From an uncultured Syntrophobacterales bacterium (GTDB taxonomy: Bacteria > Desulfobacterota > Syntrophia > Syntrophales > UBA5619), in contig CAIUXU010000048.1 of NCBI GenBank assembly GCA_903903205.1, positions 1 to 14,531 of the forward strand: 14,531 bases of DNA, read 5' to 3'. The notes beneath the pieces are model-generated. The model did not search any database. It had not been told where the DNA came from and saw nothing but the letters and a program-made list of their open reading frames with translations. A program made the translations under genes and the position numbers. Every line of letters starts with the position of its first letter. Within the stretch, counting starts at the first letter, position 1. Shown here in pieces: positions 6,858 to 14,531 of the stretch.

Positions 6858-7922
6858 TCATTTCGCTTTTCCCTGAATCAGGATGACAAGCTTCTGGACA
6901 ACCTCACGAACGTGCGTGGTCTGGGAGTTCATCTCCTCGGCTGCTGCGGCCGACTCCTGGGCGCCCGCTGCGCTTTGCTGCGTGACCCGGTCCAGCTCCA
7001 GGACAGCTTTGCTGATTTGGCCGATGCCCTGCGCCTGCTCCTGGGAAGCGGAGGCGATCTCATGAACCAGTTGATCTACTTGTCTGGCGATTTCAATATT
7101 TTCCGCAAAGGATGCCTCGGTAACCTGTGTCAGGTCATGGCTCTTCTTGACGACGGCAATTGTGTTTTCGATCAGGTTGGCCGTGTTGCGTGCCGCATCC
7201 GCTGACCGAATGGCCAGATTTCTTACTTCCTGAGCGACTACAGCAAAACCAGCGCCGGCTTCACCTGCCCTTGCGGCTTCTACTGCGGCATTCAGTGCCA
7301 GAAGATTCGTCTGGAAGGCAATCTCGTCAATGGTTTTGATGATTTTTCCGGTTCTCTCGCTGGTCTCCCTGACTTCATTGATAGCCTGGATCATCTCTTT
7401 CATTTGATCGTTTACGGTGGTGACAATGGTGCTGGTTTTCGCTACCAGCGCCATGGCATGGATAGCGTTGTCCGCATTGCCCTTTGTCATGGCAGACATT
7501 TCTTCCAATGACGAGGAAGTCTCCTCAATGGCCGCTGCCTGTGTTGCTGATCCATCGGCCTGATTTTGGCTCGTCACCGATATATGAAGCGATGAGGCAT
7601 TCATTTCGCTGACGGATTCCGAGAGCTGATCGGCAATGCGTTGTATCCTGTGAATCAATGTTTTACCAACCATGATGAAATTGGCGATGATGGATATGGC
7701 TCCAAGAGATGCTGTAAGGATCAGTATGGGTGGATTGGTGAGCCCTCCCAGTCGGGCGCCGACATATACACTCAGAATGAGGCCGATATATCCCGGCAGC
7801 ATCCATGCACATAACTTGTACGTCAGGTTTTTCCCCAAAACGAGTTTCAGTGTTAAAAGCGTTATTAATCCCCCTGCCACGGCAACTACAAAAATAATCA
7901 AACTTTCAATAAGTAGAGTCAT
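6858..7922 (-). CDS. Methyl-accepting chemotaxis protein without extracytoplasmic sensor domain
   Basis: This 354-residue protein has three hydrophobic segments at about 5-28, 36-57 and 65-87, with only short loops between them. It then runs straight into a coiled-coil signalling domain. The highly conserved hairpin tip, which contacts CheA and CheW, is at about 198-237 (IDEIAFQTNLLALNAAVEAA then GFAVVAQEVRNLA). Methylation-type Glu/Gln helices are visible near 128-142 (AAAIEETSSSLEEM) and in the last 50 residues (QESAAAAEEMNSQ). No Cache, 4HB or HAMP domain is seen, so it may sense a membrane-borne cue such as redox or proton-motive state, or a partner protein. The start is backed by AGGA at 7930-7933, seven bases upstream. 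No che genes adjoin it. Confidence 0.9.
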   Translation of the reverse strand: MTLLIESLIIFVVAVAGGLITLLTLKLVLGKNLTYKLCAWMLPGYIGLILSVYVGARLGGLTNPPILILTASLGAISIIANFIMVGKTLIHRIQRIADQLSESVSEMNASSLHISVTSQNQADGSATQAAAIEETSSSLEEMSAMTKGNADNAIHAMALVAKTSTIVTTVNDQMKEMIQAINEVRETSERTGKIIKTIDEIAFQTNLLALNAAVEAARAGEAGAGFAVVAQEVRNLAIRSADAARNTANLIENTIAVVKKSHDLTQVTEASFAENIEIARQVDQLVHEIASASQEQAQGIGQISKAVLELDRVTQQSAAGAQESAAAAEEMNSQTTHVREVVQKLVILIQGKAK

Positions 7923-7983
7923 AATGTTTTCCTGCCTTTATATCAATAGATCTTCCAGGGATCATAAAACATTTTGTGAACTT

Positions 7984-8004
7984 TGATCAGACCGGATCTG
8001 ATCA
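7984..8004. promoter_or_regulatory. Inverted repeat, candidate operator upstream of the chemoreceptor gene
   Basis: TGATCAGA (7984-7991) and TCTGATCA (7997-8004) form a perfect 8-bp dyad around CCGGA. A 21-base dyad of this size is typical of a dimeric helix-turn-helix regulator site. On the minus strand it would cover the -35 area of a weak promoter whose -10 is TATGAT (7961-7966), about 30-45 bases before the chemoreceptor start region. No regulator gene is in the window. A hairpin in RNA is an alternative reading. Confidence 0.4.
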
Positions 8005-8152
8005 TTTCAACGCTGTTCCTACTCCAATTTCGATGATAAATCCAATTTATTTTAGGGCCGGGGCCATTGCAAAATCACCCTCCCGAAAATTCGCATTTCA
8101 GACGGTTATCACCAAATTGAAAGATTGTCGGGATCGATTAGCCGATATCTCC

Positions 8153-8181
8153 TTGACATGAAAGTCCGGTCTGCTTATAGT
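8153..8181 (+). promoter_or_regulatory. Near-consensus sigma-70 promoter for the cyclodeaminase-family gene
   Basis: TTGACA at 8153-8158 is a perfect -35. TATAGT at 8176-8181 matches the -10 at five of six positions. The spacer is the optimal 17 bases. Transcription would start near 8188, giving a leader of about 60 bases. This is the strongest promoter in the window and suggests steady housekeeping-sigma expression of the gene at 8248. Confidence 0.75.
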
Positions 8182-8247
8182 CCTTGCGCCAAAAAAATGA
8201 TCTCTCCAGCATATATAAGGCCTTGAAAGAAGAAGTATTGGATAAAC

Positions 8248-9135
8248 ATGAAGCCACTGATTCCATACCAGGTCGTGAGCACATACAGGAGGCTCAAGGA
8301 TGAATACAGGGCAATCCCGGACGGGGAACTCGATAAGGTTTGCCCATCCAAAATAACCGTTGATGCAAGACCAGGATTCAATAAAGGACAATGGCAGCTG
8401 CCATTAACTGCAATGGCGGCAAAATTGTCTGATGGAACAGCCGGGGTAAAAGCAGTCCTGCTCAACGAAAACACTGGTGATATGACGGCATACACATCTG
8501 TCTTCTATACGGATGGATCAAGCAAGGTAGTAAACAGCATAGAGCTTACACGCTATCGCTGTGCGCTTATGGCAGCACTGGCTACGGATGGCAGGGTTAA
8601 TCTGCAGAAAGGTTCTAAAGTCGGATTCATTGGCTCTGGCCGGATAAACCTATATACGGCAAAGGTATTCAATATCCTGTTTGGAGTAGAAGATTTTGTG
8701 ATTGCAGGCTCAAAAGATCATCCCATGAAGAACTTTGAAGAGTTTTCACAATTGGGCTTCACACGGGTCGATTGCAGGGCAAATCAGTTCAGGTTTCTGA
8801 GAACTTGTGATGTGGTGATAAGCGCAACTACTGCAACGGCTGAAGCAGAGATCATTGAGTTCGACAAGTTAAGTGGCCCCAGCTTGTTCATTGCACAAGA
8901 TTCTGGCTTCATATTTGGAGAGAGCTTTCGTCACAACTGCAATTCATTCTCTGATTCTCCAAGTCAATTGTTCAACCATTGGCACAATGAATTCCCGTGG
9001 GACATTACCTTAAAGACCGGATCTCTTCCAGTAGCAGACCTTAACGCCACAGGATGTGATGGAAGACCGTCAGCCGTGTATCTCTACGGGATAGCATTGG
9101 CTGATGTAGTCGTGGCAGCGGAGGCGTGGGAATGA
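8248..9135 (+). CDS. Ornithine cyclodeaminase / mu-crystallin family protein
   Basis: This 295-residue protein is slightly shorter than the usual 310-350 of the family. The N-terminal half carries the family pattern LPLTAMAAKL-x-GTAGVKAV, including Lys68 in G-x-K, then ENTGDMTAY and SIELTRYRCALMAALAT. The Rossmann half has KVGFIGSGRIN (G129-S-G131-R-I-N134, where many relatives have GxGxQA) and CDVVISATTAT. A possible catalytic acid is Asp218 in AQDSG. Relatives are NAD-dependent ornithine cyclodeaminases, alanine dehydrogenases, lysine/ketimine reductases and siderophore diaminopropionate enzymes, so the substrate is open. A strong promoter precedes it; the ribosome binding site is weak (GGA at 8239). 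GC is clearly lower than in the lipid genes (24 of 60 bases at 8701-8760). It ends only 10 bases from the convergent ATPase gene. Confidence 0.82.
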   Translation: MKPLIPYQVVSTYRRLKDEYRAIPDGELDKVCPSKITVDARPGFNKGQWQLPLTAMAAKLSDGTAGVKAVLLNENTGDMTAYTSVFYTDGSSKVVNSIELTRYRCALMAALATDGRVNLQKGSKVGFIGSGRINLYTAKVFNILFGVEDFVIAGSKDHPMKNFEEFSQLGFTRVDCRANQFRFLRTCDVVISATTATAEAEIIEFDKLSGPSLFIAQDSGFIFGESFRHNCNSFSDSPSQLFNHWHNEFPWDITLKTGSLPVADLNATGCDGRPSAVYLYGIALADVVVAAEAWE

Positions 9136-9145
9136 AAGGCTCTCC

Positions 9146-11149
9146 TTACTTACCATTTTTCTTTTCAAAAAAACCCATGGCATTGGCAAGGCCCGGCAAA
9201 AAAACGGCATAATCGAAAATTAACGCCGGGATGATCCCCATATTTAGGAAAATGACCCCCCCGGCTGTAAATATCGCCGGCAACAGGCTAAATATATAAC
9301 TGGTTAATAAATTGTTGTTCAAACTTGCGGAGATTTTAAGGAGATATATTAGTGAATTCAGTGAATTATTCACCAATATGATTTGTGAGACATCTTGTGC
9401 AATGGTTGATGCACCCGATACGGAGATAGACACGTCCGCTTGCTTCATGGCCAATGTATCATTAATACCGTCACCTACATAACATACCTTGCCCCCTTGC
9501 TCTTGCATTTCCCGAATAATGTCTGATTTTTGGGTTGGCAGAACATCAAAATAATAGTTCTCTATTGTTAAATCATGGGCAAGCTTTTTCGTCGGATTTT
9601 CATGATCACCGGAGATGATGCAAATATTTTTAACCTTTCTTCCCCTCAAACAACGCACCAGCTCATAAGCCTCGCTGCGAATGGAAGACTGCAATTCTAT
9701 GGCCCCGATGATTGCGCCATTCAGGGCAACGAGAACCAACGTGTGACCATCATGGTGCATACTGTCGATTCGGTCGTTCAACTCATCGGGGAGCGGAATG
9801 TTTTCAAGTTTCATGAATCGGATACTGCCAACATTTATTTTCGTATTGTCCGGCAGATAGACGGTAATACCGAGTCCGATTGTGTAGTTGGACTTTTCAA
9901 TTTTAGGGATGAGAAGCCCTTGTTTCATGGCTTTGTCAATGATCGCTTTGGCTATAGGATGTGTCATCTGCTGTTCTGCCAAGGCCGCAAAAACCAGCAC
10001 TTCATCCTTGGTGTACCCTTCTGAGGCGTATATTTCGCCGATTTCTATATAATCGTTCGTCAGGGTTCCTGTCTTATCAAAGATAAACGTATCGATGTCA
10101 TCCAACAATTCCAGGGCACGCCCATCCTTGATGATAATCCCGTTCTTGGAGGCCTTCTCCATGTACCTTAAATTGGCCAACGGAGAATAAACAACCATAT
10201 CCGCCCCGGGTGTGCAGCTTAAAACGGCCGCCGAGCTTGATAAACCGTATATTGGAAAAGCAACCATCCCCAACAGAAGTATTGGGACAGACGTTGCGTC
10301 GCCAAATTTCTCTCCTTTGGATTGCATGAATGTTTTTGCATCGATCGTACTGTTCAAAATATCAGATATGTTCTGTATCGCTGTATCTCTTCCTATTTTT
10401 TCAATTCTGATGTGAATTTGTCCGGAAATGACATGGGTTGATGCAAATACCTTATCTCCTGCTGTTTTCTCTACCGGCTGTGATTCTCCCGTTAATTTTT
10501 TTTGATCGATCATGGCGATCCCATCCGTGATTTCGCCGTCAAAATGCACGACATCGCCGGTCTTTATCGCCACGATATCGCCTTTTTTAATTTCATTGAC
10601 CGAAACCATTATTTCATGGTTATCTTTTATCAGACAAACGAAATCTGTAATGTTATCGTATAAGGTTAAATATTTGTGTTTAAAGTCACTCTTTGTTTTT
10701 ATGACCAGTTTCTTGTGGAAGTGGTATATGATATAACCTGCACCTAAAATGAAATAATTACCGAGTATTACACCTCCCATGACATCGACAATCGCAAAGA
10801 TCAACTCGGTAGTAATCTTGTTTTGCTCTTTAAGCGATTTCACGCCAACCCTAAGAGTAGGAAATGAGGTATTGGCGAAAATAATAGTGGTTACGGGTGT
10901 GTATGCCGGAAGTAAAAAAGAGGTGAGAAGTGCCGAGGTGGTGGTCAGGATTCCCATCTTGACATATTTTTGATGATATTCTGCTGTGCCATACTCCTTA
11001 TGTTGTAGAGTTTCAGGATGGTTGACTCGGCGTATGGCTTTTTTATTCAAAACATCTTTAGCCCTGGTTTTTTGTTTCTTGTCTTCTTTTAATGAAAGGA
11101 GACTGAGGGTTATAATTGTTCCGAAATACAGGCTTATCTCTATAATCAT
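9146..11149 (-). CDS. P1B-like P-type ATPase with atypical membrane metal-binding motif
   Basis: This 667-residue membrane pump has all the cytoplasmic P-type marks (numbered from the ATG at 11149): actuator TGES at 220-223, phosphorylation D358-KTGTLT, the heavy-metal-type His-Pro pair at 397-398 (MTHPIAKAI), and hinge GDGIND at about 559-564. It uses ATP to move ions across the inner membrane. There is no N-terminal CxxC metal-binding domain. The membrane segment before the phosphorylation site reads LS-C312-T-P314-GADM, where P1B pumps normally have CPC, SPC or TPC. The last helices also lack the usual ligand pattern. A GTG at 11161 would add four residues, but the ATG at 11149 has GGGGA six bases upstream. 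Very AT-rich in places (15 G/C of 60 at 10621-10680). The transported ion is unknown. Confidence 0.87.
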   Translation of the reverse strand: MIIEISLYFGTIITLSLLSLKEDKKQKTRAKDVLNKKAIRRVNHPETLQHKEYGTAEYHQKYVKMGILTTTSALLTSFLLPAYTPVTTIIFANTSFPTLRVGVKSLKEQNKITTELIFAIVDVMGGVILGNYFILGAGYIIYHFHKKLVIKTKSDFKHKYLTLYDNITDFVCLIKDNHEIMVSVNEIKKGDIVAIKTGDVVHFDGEITDGIAMIDQKKLTGESQPVEKTAGDKVFASTHVISGQIHIRIEKIGRDTAIQNISDILNSTIDAKTFMQSKGEKFGDATSVPILLLGMVAFPIYGLSSSAAVLSCTPGADMVVYSPLANLRYMEKASKNGIIIKDGRALELLDDIDTFIFDKTGTLTNDYIEIGEIYASEGYTKDEVLVFAALAEQQMTHPIAKAIIDKAMKQGLLIPKIEKSNYTIGLGITVYLPDNTKINVGSIRFMKLENIPLPDELNDRIDSMHHDGHTLVLVALNGAIIGAIELQSSIRSEAYELVRCLRGRKVKNICIISGDHENPTKKLAHDLTIENYYFDVLPTQKSDIIREMQEQGGKVCYVGDGINDTLAMKQADVSISVSGASTIAQDVSQIILVNNSLNSLIYLLKISASLNNNLLTSYIFSLLPAIFTAGGVIFLNMGIIPALIFDYAVFLPGLANAMGFFEKKNGK

Positions 11150-11260
11150 GCAGGTCCCCACGGTGAAGCGCGATTGTGCCGAGGCGCCGCCATATCCTTT
11201 TTCCCGGGTTTCTCTCCCGCCTTTAAATTTCCGACTCCAGTTAGCATATCTACCTTTCGG

Positions 11261-14200
11261 CTACCCCTTGTTCAGCAGGTCGAAGGCTTCCTGGAGGCGG
11301 TAGCGATTGACCAGGCGGTTTAGTTCTGCAAGAAGGGTCTCCTGCGCTTCGGGCCAACTTTTTTCCAGCAACACCGCCAGAATTTTCTTGCAGGGCAACG
11401 GTTCACCGTTATCGAGAGGCTCCTTCAACTGTTCCAGCAACGTCAGCAGTTCATCCATGTCTCCCGTCGGGCGTTCCGTTTTTACCGATTTCCCCGACAA
11501 ACCAGCCGGTTGCTTGGCAAGGATGGCGCCAATGGCCATCATCAACGCCTCGTGAGAGTCGATGAAGACCCGCAGTGGCTCGCCCAGCGAAAAAGGAATG
11601 ATATTCCCCGCTGCCCGGCAGCCATTTTCCAGCTCTGCGGCTGCTGCTGCCAGCTCCTTCGCGCCGAGATTCGCGGCAACCCCTCGGATCGCATGGACCC
11701 GTTGAAGCGCCTCATTCCGCTGGCCCGCCCGCAGCTCCTGCAGCAGTTGCGCGGGCGTTTCCCCGTATCCGTCCACGGCGACAAAATTGCGTAGCAGCTT
11801 CAGGTAGATTTCTTCGTTGCCACCCAGCCGGTTTAGCGCCCCCTCGATGTCCAGACCCGGCAACGGCGAAACGGAGAGGAAGTTCGACTTTGTAGCCGGA
11901 TTCGGTTCAGAAGAGGCAACGGCGGCGCATTTTTCCGGTGGAAGCCATTGCCGCAGCGCCGCACCCAACGCTTCCGGATTGATCGGTTTGTTCAGGTGAT
12001 CGTTCATTCCGGCATCCAGACTATTTTTCCGGTCGCCGGCCAGGGTGTGGGCCGTCATGGCGAGGATGGGCAGACAATCAAGACCGGCCTTGTCCAGTCG
12101 GCGAATCTCCCGGGTGGCCGCAATACCGTCCATCTCCGGCATCTGGATGTCCAGAAACACAATCTCATCGGTCTTCGCGCTGACCATCGCCACGGCCTCC
12201 CGGCCGTTTACCGCAACATCCGCCTCGATCCCAAGCTGCAGCAGCAGTTCGACAAGAATCTCCCGGTTGATCGCGTGATCTTCCGCCACCAGCACCCGGA
12301 CACCGGTGAATTGCTCCCGGGTGCTGATTTGCAGTCTCTCCCCGGGAATGGAGAACACCGGCATTGCCTCACCTGTGGCGATCGGCAGGGGGAGAAGGAT
12401 CGTAAAAAGGCTCCCTTTGCCGGAAGCGCTTTCCACCTGCAGCGTTCCCCCCATGAGTTCGGCCATACTCCGGGTGATCATCAGTCCCAGGCCGGTTCCC
12501 CCGAAGCGGCGGCTCGTGGAAGTGTCGGCTTGGCTGAATGACTTGAACAGATGCGACAGTTCCTCCTCCCTCATGCCGATGCCTGTATCCTGCACTGAAA
12601 TTTCGAGCTCAACATCCACCGTGGTCCGCCGCTGAACCTTGGCCACAATCCGGACGAAGCCAGCCGGTGTAAACTTGACGGCGTTGCTCACCAGGTTACT
12701 GATCATCTGGGTCAGGCGCTGGGGGTCGCCCAAGAGCGCGGCGGGAAGCTCCGGGCCCAGGGTTGTGTAGAGCTCGATCCTCTTTTCCGCTACCAGGGGG
12801 TCGAAGAGATTCACCACGTTGCCGATCACCGCTTTTACGGAGAAGGGAATGCTTTCGAGGGGCATCCTGCCGGCCTCGATTTTCGAAAAATCAAGGATAT
12901 CGTTGAGGATGGACAAAAGGGATGCGCCGCTTATCCGGATTTTCTCCACATAGCTGCGTTGCTGGTTTGTCAGGGGGGTATTCAAAAGCAGTCCCGTCAT
13001 ACCGAGCACCCCGCTCATGGGCGTTCGAATCTCATGGCTCATGTTGGCCAGAAATGCGCTCTTCGCCTGGTTTGCATTATCGGCGGCCTGTACTGCAAGT
13101 TTGTTCACGGTAATGTCCCAGTTTGTGCCCGTCATCCGCAAGGGTCTGCCTTTGGGATCGTGCTTGATCAGGGCATTGGCCTTGATCCATCTGACCGTTC
13201 CGTCCGGCCAGACGACACGAAACTCGGGATTGAATTCCCCCTCTCCCCGAAGCGCCCGCTGGATCGATTCGCGCGCCTCTTCCAGATCCTCCGGGTGCAG
13301 CCCCGCCTCCCAGGCCTCGTATGCGCCGCCGAATTTGTCGGGCGTGCTGCCGTAGAGGCTGTACATTGCCGCATCCCAGGTTAAACGATCGTTGATGACA
13401 TCCCAGTCCCAGATTCCGACTTCTGCCGCGCTTACCGCCAACTGCAGATGCTCGGATGCAGCCCGCAGCGCCTCTTTTGCCTGCCTCTCCTCCGTCAAGT
13501 CAATCGTGTAACCGGCCAACAGCGTTTTGTTTGCCATGACAATGGGGAACTTGATCGTGGCATAACTGCGGCCGTTAAATTCCTCATCCAATCTTTGTAC
13601 TTTTCCACTTTCGACAACAGCCCGGTCGTCTGCGGTGATCTTCGTGGCAAATTCCGGTGGAAAAAGGTCCTCCACGGATTTGCCGACCATTTTGGAACTT
13701 GGGACGCCGATCATCTCGCTAAAATTGTCGCTCGCATGGATGATGATGCTCTGGGTGGCTGACAGCTCTTGGATATAGGTGTAAATAGGTGAGTGGGTGA
13801 TGTAGAGCGACAGCAACTCATTGCTGGATCTCAGCGCTTCTTCACGCTCCCGCAAAGTCGCCTGCAAGCTTTTGTGCGCTTCGATCTCCTGCCGCAGTTG
13901 CGAGGTTCGTTCTTCCACCCGCTGCTCCAGGTGGTTATGGGCCTCGTGCAGTGCCGCTTCCGCCTGCTTGCGCATGGTGACATCGTGGATAATGGAATAG
14001 AGAACCACCTTCCCCGAGACCACGATCTTGCTGCTGGACACATCCACATCGCGGATGGAACCGTTCGCCAGCCGGTGATGAAATTCCCATGCAATGCGAC
14101 CCAGCTTTACGGCTTTCGCCATTTCGGCCTTCACGACTTCAGGGGGCAGGGTGTTGATCTGATCAATACGCATCTGCTGGAGCTTCTCGATCGGCCACCC

Positions 14201-14531
14201 ATAAAACTGCGCCGCCGCATGATTGGCATTCAGAATATTCCCATTCTCCGGATCAATGAGCAGCATGACCGCGATATGGTCTTCAAAGAGCTTCCTGAAT
14301 TGTTCCTCGCTCTGCTGCATCTCCAAACGCAAGCGACGATGCTCCGCTTCCAGGTCATACCGTTCAATTGCGGCGGTCAGGGCAAAACGAAGCTCGGCAT
14401 CATTCCACGGTTTGATGAAATAACGGTAGATTTCGCCTTCGTTAACAGCCCGCATAGCCCCGTCCAGAGAGCTATGGCCGGTGAGCATGAATCGTATGGT
14501 GTGGGGAGAACGCTGCCGGACGAAAGAGAGC
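11261..14531 (-). CDS. Hybrid sensor histidine kinase (REC-PAS-PAS-PAS-HisKA-HATPase-REC-HPt), N-terminus beyond the window
   Basis: The frame stays open to the right edge. The first visible residues (PHTIRFMLTGHSSLDGA, then EGEIYRYFIKPW) are the end of a receiver domain of the RpfG type, so the true start is outside. Numbering from the Met codon at 14488: receiver remnant 1-35 with Thr3 and Lys26; PAS about 60-178; coiled coil 180-225; PAS about 228-335; PAS about 345-465, ending WDIT; HisKA with His485 in SHEIRTP; HATPase with NLVSNAVKFTP, DTGIGM and GGTGLGL; a second receiver with Asp780 in FLDIQMPEMDG; HPt with His932 in RVHAIRG; and a helical tail to about 1075. It is a full intramolecular phosphorelay. 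No membrane segments are seen, so it is probably cytosolic. An output partner is not in the window. Confidence 0.93.
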   Translation of the reverse strand, partial: LSFVRQRSPHTIRFMLTGHSSLDGAMRAVNEGEIYRYFIKPWNDAELRFALTAAIERYDLEAEHRRLRLEMQQSEEQFRKLFEDHIAVMLLIDPENGNILNANHAAAQFYGWPIEKLQQMRIDQINTLPPEVVKAEMAKAVKLGRIAWEFHHRLANGSIRDVDVSSSKIVVSGKVVLYSIIHDVTMRKQAEAALHEAHNHLEQRVEERTSQLRQEIEAHKSLQATLREREEALRSSNELLSLYITHSPIYTYIQELSATQSIIIHASDNFSEMIGVPSSKMVGKSVEDLFPPEFATKITADDRAVVESGKVQRLDEEFNGRSYATIKFPIVMANKTLLAGYTIDLTEERQAKEALRAASEHLQLAVSAAEVGIWDWDVINDRLTWDAAMYSLYGSTPDKFGGAYEAWEAGLHPEDLEEARESIQRALRGEGEFNPEFRVVWPDGTVRWIKANALIKHDPKGRPLRMTGTNWDITVNKLAVQAADNANQAKSAFLANMSHEIRTPMSGVLGMTGLLLNTPLTNQQRSYVEKIRISGASLLSILNDILDFSKIEAGRMPLESIPFSVKAVIGNVVNLFDPLVAEKRIELYTTLGPELPAALLGDPQRLTQMISNLVSNAVKFTPAGFVRIVAKVQRRTTVDVELEISVQDTGIGMREEELSHLFKSFSQADTSTSRRFGGTGLGLMITRSMAELMGGTLQVESASGKGSLFTILLPLPIATGEAMPVFSIPGERLQISTREQFTGVRVLVAEDHAINREILVELLLQLGIEADVAVNGREAVAMVSAKTDEIVFLDIQMPEMDGIAATREIRRLDKAGLDCLPILAMTAHTLAGDRKNSLDAGMNDHLNKPINPEALGAALRQWLPPEKCAAVASSEPNPATKSNFLSVSPLPGLDIEGALNRLGGNEEIYLKLLRNFVAVDGYGETPAQLLQELRAGQRNEALQRVHAIRGVAANLGAKELAAAAAELENGCRAAGNIIPFSLGEPLRVFIDSHEALMMAIGAILAKQPAGLSGKSVKTERPTGDMDELLTLLEQLKEPLDNGEPLPCKKILAVLLEKSWPEAQETLLAELNRLVNRYRLQEAFDLLNKG

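Larger units (their letters stand above)
7923..8247. other. 325-base intergenic region between divergent chemoreceptor and cyclodeaminase-family genes
   Basis: This gap holds the ribosome binding site and possible promoter of the chemoreceptor gene on the left (TATGAT on the minus strand at 7961-7966), an 8-bp dyad at 7984-8004, and a clear plus-strand promoter at 8153-8181. I see no open frame of note, RNA gene or terminator in the remaining 8005-8150 stretch. Confidence 0.6.

Noticed and set aside
6824..6880. Inverted repeat TGATTCAG / CTGAATCA between the PlsC-type gene and the chemoreceptor gene
   Set aside because: The 41-base loop is too long for a terminator hairpin and there is no T-tract; 8-bp matches at this distance can occur by chance.
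11150..11161. GTG start at 11161 for the P-type ATPase
   Set aside because: No ribosome binding site precedes the GTG, whereas the ATG at 11149 has GGGGA six bases upstream.

Overview
The window reads like a chromosomal segment of a GC-rich, Gram-negative anaerobe. A Desulfobacterota/Syntrophales-type organism is my best guess, from the mix of a dedicated fatty-acid/polyketide kit, a B12-type radical SAM enzyme, a sensorless chemoreceptor and a very large hybrid kinase. There is no rRNA, tRNA or marker gene to prove this. No transposase, CRISPR array or RNA gene was seen.

Region 1 (1-6814) is a lipid or polyketide assembly locus. It opens with the C-terminus of a protein that looks like a polyketide-synthase dehydratase domain. 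A PlsY-like glycerol-3-phosphate acyltransferase overlaps its stop codon. A short repeat-rich gap follows, carrying palindromic REP-like sequences, and then a cobalamin-binding radical SAM enzyme. A small membrane protein is encoded on the opposite strand. The last part is a four-gene + strand operon: acyl carrier protein, ketosynthase with an intact Cys-His-His-Lys set, a phytoene-desaturase/carotenoid-isomerase-type flavoprotein, and a PlsC-type 1-acylglycerol-3-phosphate acyltransferase. A near-consensus sigma-70 promoter for this operon (TTGTCA-17-TATAGT) sits on top of the start of the opposing membrane-protein gene. My reading, an inference, is that the locus builds an unusual acyl chain on its own carrier protein, modifies it by desaturase/isomerase and radical chemistry, and installs it in membrane phospholipid through its own pair of acyltransferases. 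The gene set recalls those proposed for ladderane lipids of anammox bacteria.

Region 2 (6858-11149) is a set of unrelated genes of lower GC. It holds a methyl-accepting chemotaxis protein with membrane helices but no extracytoplasmic sensor domain (minus strand), a 325-base gap with an 8-bp dyad and a strong promoter, an ornithine cyclodeaminase/mu-crystallin family protein (plus strand), and a P1B-like P-type ATPase (minus strand). The ATPase has the phosphorylation machinery intact but lacks the usual CPC membrane metal-binding motif.

Region 3 (11261 to the right edge, minus strand) is high-GC again. It is most of a giant hybrid signalling kinase with the order receiver - three PAS - HisKA - HATPase - receiver - HPt. 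Its true N-terminus lies outside the window.
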